From positions 1-64,000 of IMG/VR virus record IMGVR_UViG_3300046457_000175: 64,000 nucleotides of DNA; one strand, given 5' to 3'. This document shows positions 16,875-23,752 of the stretch, piece by piece. The stretch comes from a virus. Each line of letters begins with the position of its first letter. Position 1 is the first letter of the stretch. A model generated the notes under the pieces. It was not told where the DNA came from, ran no database searches, and saw only the letters and a list, made by a program, of their open reading frames with translations. Position numbers and translations under genes: made by a program.

Positions 16875-17374
16875 GTCGGCGACAGCCAGGCGCGAATGCG
16901 GGAGCGCGGATAGACGCTCTCGGCCACACGGTGACCGTGGTTGCCGCTGATCACGATCGGGTCGCCCTTGGCGGTGAAGCCAGAGACGACGCCGACATGT
17001 CCGCCACCGCGACGACCCATGGTCACAACTGCGCCGACCTGCGGAGCAATGTGCTGATGCTTCTCCCAGGAGAGGGCACGGTCATCGACGTCCTGAGCAC
17101 CTGTGACCTTGCGCAGGAATGCGGAGCACCACAGGGTCGAACGCACACCGACCTGGTGCGCCGACTCTCCAACGAATTGGCGAGCGCGACCGACGACGTC
17201 GCTGCTGGCGCTCCGGAAGCTGCCGAAGAACGACTGCTCCTGGGGCTCGGTGACGTTGATCTTGGCCACGCGGGCGTGGTGGTGATGATGGTGGTGCCTC
17301 GGTCGGGCCTCAGCAGCCGAAAAGGACAAAGCGAGGATCGCGGCGCCAATGAGCGCCGTGTTCAGGTTCTTCAA
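16871..17374 (-). CDS. Secreted CHAP/NlpC-like cysteine peptidase-like protein with His-rich segment
   Basis: 167 residues. Signal peptide (ALIGAAILALSFSAAEA) is followed by seven consecutive His, then a domain of the TIGR02594 / NlpC-P60-like type: WCSAFLRK holds the presumed catalytic Cys and GGHVGVVSG the His, with SGN and YPRSRIRAW at the end as in that family. It may be a second cell-wall-acting enzyme or act in infected or lysogenic cells. TTG start 17374 is chosen because AGGAGAAG precedes it and the signal peptide begins there. Confidence 0.72.
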   Translation of the reverse strand: MKNLNTALIGAAILALSFSAAEARPRHHHHHHHARVAKINVTEPQEQSFFGSFRSASSDVVGRARQFVGESAHQVGVRSTLWCSAFLRKVTGAQDVDDRALSWEKHQHIAPQVGAVVTMGRRGGGHVGVVSGFTAKGDPIVISGNHGHRVAESVYPRSRIRAWLSPT

Positions 17375-17387
17375 GATACTTCTCCTG

Positions 17388-17708
17388 TTATGCGAGGTGG
17401 TCGGGCCAGCCGGCCTGCGATGCCGCCTCGTTGGATTGGCGCCGTGCAGCGACGGCGCGACGATCAGCCTCGACGGCTGCGTAGGTCGGCAGACGGGTCC
17501 ACTCGTCGTCGTATTCGCGAGCGAGGGTCTGCTGGACCTGGGAGGCAAAGAAGCGCGCGGCTTCTTCACCCATGTCAGCGAGGACGGTGTCCCCGAAGAC
17601 CATTCGGAATTTGATGTTGGTCTGCTCGCCCTCGTTCTCGATCTTCGTGGCGGCGAAGGCGATCGGACCCGCGCGGACGACGGTGAGGTTCGTAATCTTC
17701 TGGGTCAT
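17388..17708 (-). CDS. Hypothetical protein
   Basis: 106 residues, coupled to the methyltransferase gene by ATGA overlap. N-terminal half is predicted beta-rich, C-terminal half helical. Not recognised. Confidence 0.68.
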   Translation of the reverse strand: MTQKITNLTVVRAGPIAFAATKIENEGEQTNIKFRMVFGDTVLADMGEEAARFFASQVQQTLAREYDDEWTRLPTYAAVEADRRAVAARRQSNEAASQAGWPDHLA

Positions 17709-18334
17709 GCTGCGATCTCCGTGGCTTGGACGTTGTCGTTGTCGAACTTGCTTATCTCGTTGCCCCAGGCGTCCCAGCCGGGGCGCTGCACGCGGGCGAA
17801 GATGTCGGCCTTCGGATATGGCCCAGCCATCTTCGCGGCATCGACGTAGCCTTGCTCGGGCTTGCGCGAGTGCTCGCGGCGCGTCTCAAGGATCGCGGAG
17901 CGGATGTTGCGAGAGTGAATGCGGGGCTTGCCGATCTTCCCGATCAGGAAAGGCTCATGGCAGTTGCGCAGGACGTAGCCCGTGCCGAAGGTCGGCCGGC
18001 TCATATCCTTGACCATCTTCACCCACACGCCCTGGGTCACGTAGGTGACGTTCCACTGGCGGAAGCACTCGCGAGCGGCGTCGTACATCGGCGCGGTGGC
18101 GTAGAGCCAAACCCACATGCCATCGCGATGGGCGAGGCGATCAACGTCGAGCGCGAAGATGTCGTCGAGCGTCATGCAGTCGTAGTGCTGCTCAGCCGAC
18201 TTGCCCTTGCCGGCGTCGGAGTAGGTCTTGAAGGTCCACGGCGGGTCGATCTTCGCGAGGCCGTAATGGTTCTCCTTCAGCGGAGCGAGATTGAATGTCG
18301 GTGCCGGGATGATCGGCATGGGGCTGACGAGCAT
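17705..18334 (-). CDS. MT-A70 family DNA N6-adenine methyltransferase
   Basis: 209 residues with the catalytic DPPW at 30-33 and downstream segments (MWVWLYAT, NCHEPFLIG, PEQGYVDAAKM.GPYPKADIFAR) of bacterial and phage MT-A70 enzymes. It probably methylates phage DNA to evade restriction or to regulate. ATG 18334 is chosen; an in-frame ATG six bases upstream lies inside the dispersed palindrome. First gene after its motif copy, which suggests its own control. Confidence 0.88.
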   Translation of the reverse strand: MLVSPMPIIPAPTFNLAPLKENHYGLAKIDPPWTFKTYSDAGKGKSAEQHYDCMTLDDIFALDVDRLAHRDGMWVWLYATAPMYDAARECFRQWNVTYVTQGVWVKMVKDMSRPTFGTGYVLRNCHEPFLIGKIGKPRIHSRNIRSAILETRREHSRKPEQGYVDAAKMAGPYPKADIFARVQRPGWDAWGNEISKFDNDNVQATEIAA

Positions 18335-18349
18335 TTGCATTCAAGCAAG
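18334..18349 (-). promoter_or_regulatory. Dispersed motif copy
   Basis: Plus-strand TTTGC-ATTCAA-GCAAG; abuts the methyltransferase start and overlaps the stop codon of the upstream gene. Confidence 0.8.
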
Positions 18350-18568
18350 CCTCCGGGTACGACTCGACTTCACCTCGTCCTTCGTGGCTTCGAGGTAAGC
18401 GGCCATGCCGGACTCGGTGATCTTGAATTGGTCGCCGTAGGAGGGGTGCTTCTCCTTCACGAAGAGGCCTTGCTCCGCCAGCTTCTCGGTCGTCTTGCGC
18501 ATGAAGAGGCCCCAACCACCGGGGCGGGTTGCCGCATCTCTCAGCGCGTCGATCTCTCTCTTCTTCAT
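18341..18568 (-). CDS. Hypothetical protein, possible winged helix
   Basis: 75 residues (MKKREIDALRDAATRPGGWG). The pattern LAEQGLFVKE...FKITESGMAAYLEA resembles a small winged-helix DNA-binding domain, an inference. Starts on the upstream stop (TGATG). Its stop lies in the next motif copy. Confidence 0.65.
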   Translation of the reverse strand: MKKREIDALRDAATRPGGWGLFMRKTTEKLAEQGLFVKEKHPSYGDQFKITESGMAAYLEATKDEVKSSRTRRLA

Positions 18569-18867
18569 CACTTCCCCGATTTCTCTTTCCACTCGCGGGC
18601 CTCAGCCAGCAGTCGTTGGTCGATCACCTTGGTCTCGTCCGTCTCCATGATCGCCTGCACCAGCAGGGCGTCAGGCAGGATGGACATGCACGGCTGCTTC
18701 TTGTCCGGCCGCTTGCACGAGGTCTCGGTCAGCTTCTCGCGGACGACGAACATCTCGCGATCGGCGCCGAAGCGCTCAATCAGGCCGTCGATCTTCAGAC
18801 GGCCCTCTCGATCACAGTTGCCGCACTTCACGCGCACATAGGGCAGGGGCCATTCAGCGAGCCGCAT
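18568..18867 (-). CDS. Hypothetical protein with CxxC
   Basis: 99 residues. VKCGNCDREGRLKIDGLIERFG suggests a zinc knuckle completed by later cysteines. Coupled to the dCMP deaminase gene by overlap. Not recognised. Confidence 0.66.
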   Translation of the reverse strand: MRLAEWPLPYVRVKCGNCDREGRLKIDGLIERFGADREMFVVREKLTETSCKRPDKKQPCMSILPDALLVQAIMETDETKVIDQRLLAEAREWKEKSGK

Positions 18868-19337
18868 CAGACCTCGGCCGGCTTGGTCGTATCGATCAGG
18901 TCGCAGGTCACGCCAACCTCGGCGTAGACAGCCTGAGCCTCAGCAAGCGAGTCCTTCCATCTCTCCTTCAGCTCCTCGGGCAGCTCCGGCGCGACCACGC
19001 GGGTGATGCCGGTCTGGATGACGTGGAGAGAGCAGCGCTTGCAGGTCAGGAACGGCCAGGTGTAGAGCGTGTAGCCATGCAGGGGCTCGCGAGCGGTCAG
19101 GATCGCGTTGATCTCGCCGTGGATCACGAGGTCGTACTTGATCTCGCGGGTCGTCAGGCGGTGCTCCGTGTCCGCAATGCCGCGGGGAAAGCCGTTGTAG
19201 CCGAGCGACGCCACTGTGCGGTCCGGCCGGGTGATGACGGCGCCGACCTTGGTGCTCGGGTCCTTGGAGGCCGCTGCGGTCGACTTCGCCAGACCCAGGA
19301 AATACTGGTCCCACCAGAGCTGAGAACGCTTCGTCAT
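18867..19337 (-). CDS. dCMP deaminase (ComE/deoxycytidylate deaminase family)
   Basis: 156 residues. Zinc-binding HGEINAI and TCKRC, KDPSTKVGAVI and YNGFPRG are the family hallmarks. Converts dCMP to dUMP, the substrate of the phage ThyX. Start ATG 19337 overlaps the upstream stop. The usual PC..C is TC..C here, which keeps both cysteines. Confidence 0.9.
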   Translation of the reverse strand: MTKRSQLWWDQYFLGLAKSTAAASKDPSTKVGAVITRPDRTVASLGYNGFPRGIADTEHRLTTREIKYDLVIHGEINAILTAREPLHGYTLYTWPFLTCKRCSLHVIQTGITRVVAPELPEELKERWKDSLAEAQAVYAEVGVTCDLIDTTKPAEV

Positions 19338-19600
19338 GCGATCACCTTCAGGCTGAGGATGCAGTAGCCGGGCGACAGGACTGCGCTGGAGAACGCGCAC
19401 GGCACGGTGCGATTGGTGATGTAGGTGACTTCCACGTTGATCTCCTCGCCCGTGTAGAGGCCGTTGATGTTGTCGTATTCCTGGAGCACCAGGACGTCGC
19501 CGATCTGGAAGCCTTCATCCTCGCGCACGTCGTGGAGCTTGCGGCCGGCCTTGATCGCCTGGAAGAAATGGGTCCAGGACTTCTTGCGGTGGACCGCCAT
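19334..19600 (-). CDS. ASCH/DUF3850-like protein
   Basis: 88 residues. TWPEFF-like start (WTHFFQAIKAGRKLHDVRED), FQIGDVLVLQEYD and YTGEEINVEVTYI match DUF3850 of the ASCH/PUA-like fold, thought to bind RNA or modified nucleotides. Overlaps neighbours on both sides. Confidence 0.78.
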   Translation of the reverse strand: MAVHRKKSWTHFFQAIKAGRKLHDVREDEGFQIGDVLVLQEYDNINGLYTGEEINVEVTYITNRTVPCAFSSAVLSPGYCILSLKVIA

Positions 19601-20256
19601 TACTTGGCGTCCTCCTGCGTAAAGTGGTTGAAGCCATCAGCGCCGACGAAGGGCTCGCACTTGGTGACCTTGCCCTCCTTCACCGCGCGCTCGACCAGAT
19701 CGAGCATCTCGGAGGTGACCACGCCCTGATGCCCCTTGGCGCGGTAGCTCGAAACAGCACGAGCCCGGAGCTGGATGCGGGGCGAGAGCGTCTCGATCAG
19801 GTTGTCGGTCTTGACGGGCTGAACCTCGACCTTGCGCTCGACGTAGATCTTCTTGGGCTGCTGCGGCGCGGAGACTGCGACGCCACGGGCTGCCGCTGCC
19901 TGCTCGATGGAGAGACCGGCCTCGATCTCCGCAGGCGTGCGACGGAACCGCTTCGCCTTAATCTCGACGGGTTTCTCCGCTTTCACGGTCCTCGGCCGAC
20001 CGCGGGCCCTCTTCACCTTCTGTGGCAAGCTGGCACGAGCTGCCATGGCCTGCTCGATGGTGAGGCCGAGTTCGATCTCCTGCATGTTCCGCTTGAACCG
20101 CTTCGTGGCGGCCTGCGGAGCAATGATCGTTGCGAGTTCGTTAACAACTTGGGTTGTCACGACCGGGGCCGTCATGGCGATCGGCGCAGCGGTATCCTTT
20201 GCCGGAAAAACAGGCAAAACCCTCTTAAAAAAAGCTCTCAGGCTCGATCCAAGCAC
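19600..20256 (-). CDS. Basic protein with duplicated EIExGLxIEQAxAAR motif and AT-hook-like segment
   Basis: 218 residues from GTG 20256, which has GGAAGGG at good spacing. Two copies of a 22-residue unit (RFKRNMQEIELGLTIEQAMA and RFRRTPAEIEAGLSIEQAAA) flank an AT-hook-like ARGRPR. This suggests a DNA-binding role, possibly regulatory. Function unknown. First gene of its unit after a composite motif; an in-frame ATG inside that motif was not used. Confidence 0.62.
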   Translation of the reverse strand: MLGSSLRAFFKRVLPVFPAKDTAAPIAMTAPVVTTQVVNELATIIAPQAATKRFKRNMQEIELGLTIEQAMAARASLPQKVKRARGRPRTVKAEKPVEIKAKRFRRTPAEIEAGLSIEQAAAARGVAVSAPQQPKKIYVERKVEVQPVKTDNLIETLSPRIQLRARAVSSYRAKGHQGVVTSEMLDLVERAVKEGKVTKCEPFVGADGFNHFTQEDAK

Positions 20257-20276
20257 GTTCGGAAATCCCTTCCTCG

Positions 20277-20305
20277 TTTGCATTCTGTATTTGCATTAAA
20301 GCAAA
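20277..20305 (-). promoter_or_regulatory. Composite dispersed motif (half site + full palindrome)
   Basis: Half site at 20277-20285 and full palindrome TTTGC-ATTAAA-GCAAA at 20290-20305. The layout is almost identical to 10276-10305, but here the - strand gene lies on the half-site side. Confidence 0.75.
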
Positions 20306-20446
20306 TAGAGAGGAAAAGCAAGAAGTAGGAGGGGAGCCAACTCCGTTCCATTTTGAACGGTTGTTCAGGCGCCAACCCTGCGCGGAATAGAAGGTTTTGC
20401 TATCTGGTTAATCCAATTGCCGTATTTCTACGGAACCGAAATCGGG

Positions 20447-20464
20447 CTTGCATTTTGATGCAAA
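20447..20464 (+). promoter_or_regulatory. Dispersed motif copy, 8-base spacer variant
   Basis: CTTGC-ATTTTGAT-GCAAA, upstream of the + strand paralogue pair. The only clear copy with an 8-base spacer. About 140 bases separate it from the divergent composite motif; that stretch holds no gene I can support. Confidence 0.65.
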
Positions 20465-20523
20465 TAGCGTTAGCTCACGGTCAAGAGGCGCCTGGCGGCA
20501 GGCTGCAGGGAATGAGAACAATA

Positions 20524-20832
20524 ATGAACACGTCCTTCGAGTATCGGTCCTATCAAGTCAGCCACGACGGCGTCGCTTTCACCGCCGAACCCCAGGACGG
20601 GGAACCCTTCCAGCTCAGATCGAAGAACATGCTTCGCGTCACTCGGGCGATCGATACCCTTTGGAATGCCCTCGAAGGAACCGTTGCCGCCCCGGCCTGG
20701 CTGTTTGAAGAGACCAGTTCCGTCGATCTCGATGCGGCCTCGGAGGCTATGCTGATCGTTGACCGTCCGAAGTCGGTGACCTACTTCCCTTTAGGGCCCA
20801 TGGCTGGGATGCCCGCCCGCGCCGCAGCCTGA
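20524..20832 (+). CDS. Hypothetical protein, paralogue of next gene's N-terminus
   Basis: 102 residues. Its core (YRSYQV...FTAEPQDGEPFQLRS..., IDTLWNALEG, APAWLFEE.SSVDLDA) aligns with residues 5-70 of the next gene (YRNYVV...FVAKSPDDECLLVSS..., IDDLWDSLEK, PAWFSGSSAIDLDT), so the two are a duplication. Start ATG 20524; ATG 20512 is an alternative. A + strand pair embedded in a - strand block suggests an acquired moron unit. Confidence 0.66.
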   Translation: MNTSFEYRSYQVSHDGVAFTAEPQDGEPFQLRSKNMLRVTRAIDTLWNALEGTVAAPAWLFEETSSVDLDAASEAMLIVDRPKSVTYFPLGPMAGMPARAAA

Positions 20833-20840
20833 GGCTCGTG

Positions 20841-21449
20841 ATGACGACGATCTACCGGAACTACGTTGTCGCTCGTGTGGGCGACAAGTTCGTTGCTAAG
20901 TCGCCGGATGATGAATGCCTGCTGGTGTCATCACAGCAGCAACGCCTTCACGCAGCGATCGACGACCTCTGGGATTCTTTGGAGAAGGGGGCCGAGCCTG
21001 CGTGGTTCTCCGGCAGCTCTGCCATCGATCTCGACACATTCGGGCCGGAAGCGGTGCCGTCGAGTTCTGACCCCCCTGAGTCGACGCCGAGGCCGGTTCT
21101 GAGGATCAGCTACGTCGCCTTCGTCGCCACGGCGGTAGCTGTGTCTGCGCCGGTATCCTATTTCATGGAGACGATGTGCTGGCCGATGCGGGTCGACGTC
21201 CTGTTGACCCTCGGGGTTTGTGCGGTCGCGGTGGCCTTCGGTAGGCGCTACGCACTGATCGCGGCCGGGATCGCAGCAGTCGTATTCAACTTTTGCGCCG
21301 TGGAGCCTCTATTGGCGTTCACGGTTCCTACGACGAGTGAGATTGTCCTGATGGCGTTCAATCTCATCGCCGCTCTCGGCATTCCCGAGTTGCTCAAACT
21401 GCGATGTCTTCAGGCCGCACAAGGGAAAGGCCGAACTCGGCGCATCTGA
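20841..21449 (+). CDS. Membrane protein: duplicated N-terminal domain fused to DUF4118-like transmembrane domain
   Basis: 202 residues. Residues 1-70 are a paralogue of the previous protein. Residues 95-185 hold three to four transmembrane helices; LLTLGVCAVAVAFGRR.ALIAAGIAAVVFNFCAVEPLLAFTV resembles the DUF4118 membrane region of KdpD-type sensors. A membrane-located lysogenic or exclusion function is possible. Its 3' end overlaps the convergent SLOG-fusion gene by 56 bases. Confidence 0.7.
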   Translation: MTTIYRNYVVARVGDKFVAKSPDDECLLVSSQQQRLHAAIDDLWDSLEKGAEPAWFSGSSAIDLDTFGPEAVPSSSDPPESTPRPVLRISYVAFVATAVAVSAPVSYFMETMCWPMRVDVLLTLGVCAVAVAFGRRYALIAAGIAAVVFNFCAVEPLLAFTVPTTSEIVLMAFNLIAALGIPELLKLRCLQAAQGKGRTRRI

Positions 21450-22047
21450 TCATCATGTCTTGTGTCCCTGTCCCGCCAGGACACGCGACAGCAAGCTGCG
21501 GGCGACCTTCGCGCAGCATTTGTTCATTTCGTACGTGGCCGGCAAGCACATCGTAGAGCTTGCCATATTTGTTCTTTTTCACCACGGCGCCCGGCCGATC
21601 GATGTTATCCCAGTCGGCCGGGTAGGGATCAAACGCGACACCACGATCCTCAGCCCATTTGCGAGCCAGCCTGTCAGCTCCAGACGCCTCCCCCTCAACG
21701 ATGCATGTGATCCGCCTACGCGCATCGAGCGCGTCCAGACCGCGATACAGCGTATCTCTGTCGGCGTAGTTGCGGCCACCGAACACGACCACGCGGAAGT
21801 TCGCCTTCAGCAGGATCGAGTCACCGTGGCAGCGGTGCGGCGCGCAGTAGCACTTCAGGTTACTGCCGGTCAGCGCCGAGACATCCATGTCCGGCAGCTG
21901 CTCGCAGTCGAACATATTGCAGACCTGGTCGCGGTCGCCGTGCGCCCCGATGACGAACCGGTTGCCATAGGGCGAGCCGCGGCCGATGTAGACCGCGTCT
22001 GCTGGGGCGTCCTGGTGGTGGACGTTGTAGACTCGTGGCGCCGGCAT
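21394..22047 (-). CDS. DUF4326-DUF2493 (SLOG-type) fusion protein
   Basis: 217 residues. Residues 1-80 match DUF4326: VYIGRGSPYGNRFVIG and the metal-type CYCAPHRCHGD. Residues 84-210 match DUF2493, a SLOG/Rossmann nucleotide-binding domain related to DprA: VVVFGGRNYAD, VEGEASGADRLARKWAE, RNEQMLREGRPQLAVACPGGTGT. SLOG domains bind nucleotide ligands and appear in phage-defence contexts; the role here is unknown. The C-terminus overlaps the convergent + gene. Confidence 0.8.
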   Translation of the reverse strand: MPAPRVYNVHHQDAPADAVYIGRGSPYGNRFVIGAHGDRDQVCNMFDCEQLPDMDVSALTGSNLKCYCAPHRCHGDSILLKANFRVVVFGGRNYADRDTLYRGLDALDARRRITCIVEGEASGADRLARKWAEDRGVAFDPYPADWDNIDRPGAVVKKNKYGKLYDVLAGHVRNEQMLREGRPQLAVACPGGTGTQDMMIRCAEFGLSLVRPEDIAV

Positions 22048-22400
22048 CAGTTCATACCCTTTGGTCCGATCCCGATCGCGGTCAGCCTTGCCTTGAGCTG
22101 CTCATCGGTCTCGCCATCCTGCCGCTCCGTGAGGTAGCACTTCGCGGCATAGTTCAGCTTCTCGTCACGCAACGGTTCGAGCTGCCCCTGAATAGTCTCG
22201 GGCTTGATCTGTTGCAAAAGCTGCTCCGCCGGGATGGTGCGGGTCAGGCTTGCCATGCCTGGATTGGTGCAGACTGCCTTCAGTTGGCCTGGACCTTCGA
22301 CGGAGGTGATCTTGAAGTACACCCCGTGAGCAAACCCCACCCCGTTGAACTGGGTCATCGCAATGCCGGCAATCCGGCCGATCAGATCATCATCGTTCAT
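22047..22400 (-). CDS. Hypothetical protein
   Basis: 117 residues, stop overlapping the next start (TGATG) and start overlapping the previous stop. Not recognised. Predicted mixed alpha/beta. Confidence 0.66.
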   Translation of the reverse strand: MNDDDLIGRIAGIAMTQFNGVGFAHGVYFKITSVEGPGQLKAVCTNPGMASLTRTIPAEQLLQQIKPETIQGQLEPLRDEKLNYAAKCYLTERQDGETDEQLKARLTAIGIGPKGMN

Positions 22401-22816
22401 GTCGTCTTTCCTTTCATCCAGCTCAGCTGCTGGCCCATCATCAGACCTTCCATAGGCACCTCGACATCCCCGAACAAGAGTCTGAAGGTCGGCATCAGGA
22501 ACTCGCGATAGCTGACGCCTGCGAGCACGATCGCCTTCGTGCCCATGATGCGTTGGCGCTCCAGTTGTTCCTGGACCATGGCCGTCCAGTCCTTTCGGAG
22601 TTTGACGCCGAGGCCATTGAGTGTGAGATCGTACGGGTCCGTGACACGGTACGGATGGAGTAGGCCAGCGCTGGCCGACAGGATGAACCACCGGTCGGCG
22701 TTGCGGCGGGCGTACTCCTTCGCCATCTGGAACCACGGGGAGATGTAGAGGTCCTGCGCCGGAAGCGGTCGGTCCGCCTTGGTCTTCACGCAGGATACGA
22801 ATGCGACTCGGGTCAT
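22397..22816 (-). CDS. DUF6884-like protein
   Basis: 139 residues with the family start VSCVKTKADRPLPAQDLYISPWF.MAK.YA and DRWFILSASAGLLHP, PYDLTLN. These proteins are common in phages and bacteria near DNA-modification genes; biochemical function unproven. Confidence 0.78.
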   Translation of the reverse strand: MTRVAFVSCVKTKADRPLPAQDLYISPWFQMAKEYARRNADRWFILSASAGLLHPYRVTDPYDLTLNGLGVKLRKDWTAMVQEQLERQRIMGTKAIVLAGVSYREFLMPTFRLLFGDVEVPMEGLMMGQQLSWMKGKTT

Positions 22817-23199
22817 GATGCCAATCCTGCCCAGTGAAGTTGATGGGTGTCGTCGAAGATCCAGCCGGAGATGCGGCCGACCTGCGATGGCGACGCGCGG
22901 TTCTGACGCATCCAGGCGTAGGCGCCGTTCTCGGCCGCGTGCGTGACCTTCACATGGTAGCCGCTCGACCTGATCTCGCCCGGCGAGCCCAACATGAACT
23001 TCCGCAGAGGCGAGAGCCCGCTCCAGGCGCCTGCAACACGGCTGCACATCAGGTCGAAGGTTTCGTCGGTCATGAACGACTGGTCGTGGCGATAGTAGAG
23101 CAGGGACGCGACGACGATCTGCCGAGCACAGAGGTCGAGCGATGGCCCAGCCTCCTTCGCGGGCGGCAGGCCGGCAAACAGATCCAGCGTCTCGCTCAT
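22813..23199 (-). CDS. Hypothetical protein
   Basis: 128 residues, ATGA overlaps with both neighbours. Not recognised. Confidence 0.66.
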   Translation of the reverse strand: MSETLDLFAGLPPAKEAGPSLDLCARQIVVASLLYYRHDQSFMTDETFDLMCSRVAGAWSGLSPLRKFMLGSPGEIRSSGYHVKVTHAAENGAYAWMRQNRASPSQVGRISGWIFDDTHQLHWAGLAS

Positions 23200-23501
23200 T
23201 GTGACCTCTTCGGCGGTGCCGGCCGGCGCATCCAGTGCGTCGCCTTAACCTCTGGGGATAGCGCGTAGCCGGGAGGCAGACCTCCGGACGGGTACCAGCC
23301 CGGTCGGTTCGGCGGGAAGTGCCGCCACCGCACGTCTGTCACCCGGCCCTGGAGCATCGGCTGACCACGCTTCACCTGGTAGGCACCGGGGCAGTAGAAC
23401 TTGACCATGCTGTGGTCGACGTCCGGGCCGGCGCTCTCGATCCAGAGATCCACCACTGACCCATCTGTCGGCGCGCTGTCGATCGCCTCCCACTCGCTCA
23501 T
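23196..23501 (-). CDS. DUF551-like small protein
   Basis: 101 residues. WEAIDSAPTDGSVVDLWIES is the N-terminal pattern of DUF551-like phage proteins. Overlaps the upstream secreted-protein gene. Function unknown. Confidence 0.66.
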   Translation of the reverse strand: MSEWEAIDSAPTDGSVVDLWIESAGPDVDHSMVKFYCPGAYQVKRGQPMLQGRVTDVRWRHFPPNRPGWYPSGGLPPGYALSPEVKATHWMRRPAPPKRSQ

Positions 23502-23752
23502 CGGAACGCCTTGCATGCGTCGCCGCTCCGGAATGTGCCGGAGGGGCAGGCCGTGCCGGGGATGTACGGGTATGCGCGCGGGGTGTCCTTGTGGAGCGCC
23601 TCGCACTTGTCGCCGAGTCCGACGTAACCCGTGGGGCACGTTCCAGTGCGCTGGATGCGCTCCCTGCCATCTGGAGTCGGTGTGGGATATTTGGTCTCGG
23701 CGAGCGCAGGGGCTGCCAGGGTAAGCAAGACGAGGGCGATGATCTTCTTCAT
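23498..23752 (-). CDS. Small secreted protein with two cysteine repeats
   Basis: 84 residues. Clear signal peptide (KKIIALVLLTLAAPALA) then two similar units, CPTGYVGLGDKCEAL and CPSGTFRSGDACKAF, each with a Cys pair that could form a disulphide in the periplasm. Located directly downstream of integrase and coupled to it by overlap, so it could be expressed with integrase in lysogeny. Function unknown. Confidence 0.72.
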   Translation of the reverse strand: MKKIIALVLLTLAAPALAETKYPTPTPDGRERIQRTGTCPTGYVGLGDKCEALHKDTPRAYPYIPGTACPSGTFRSGDACKAFR

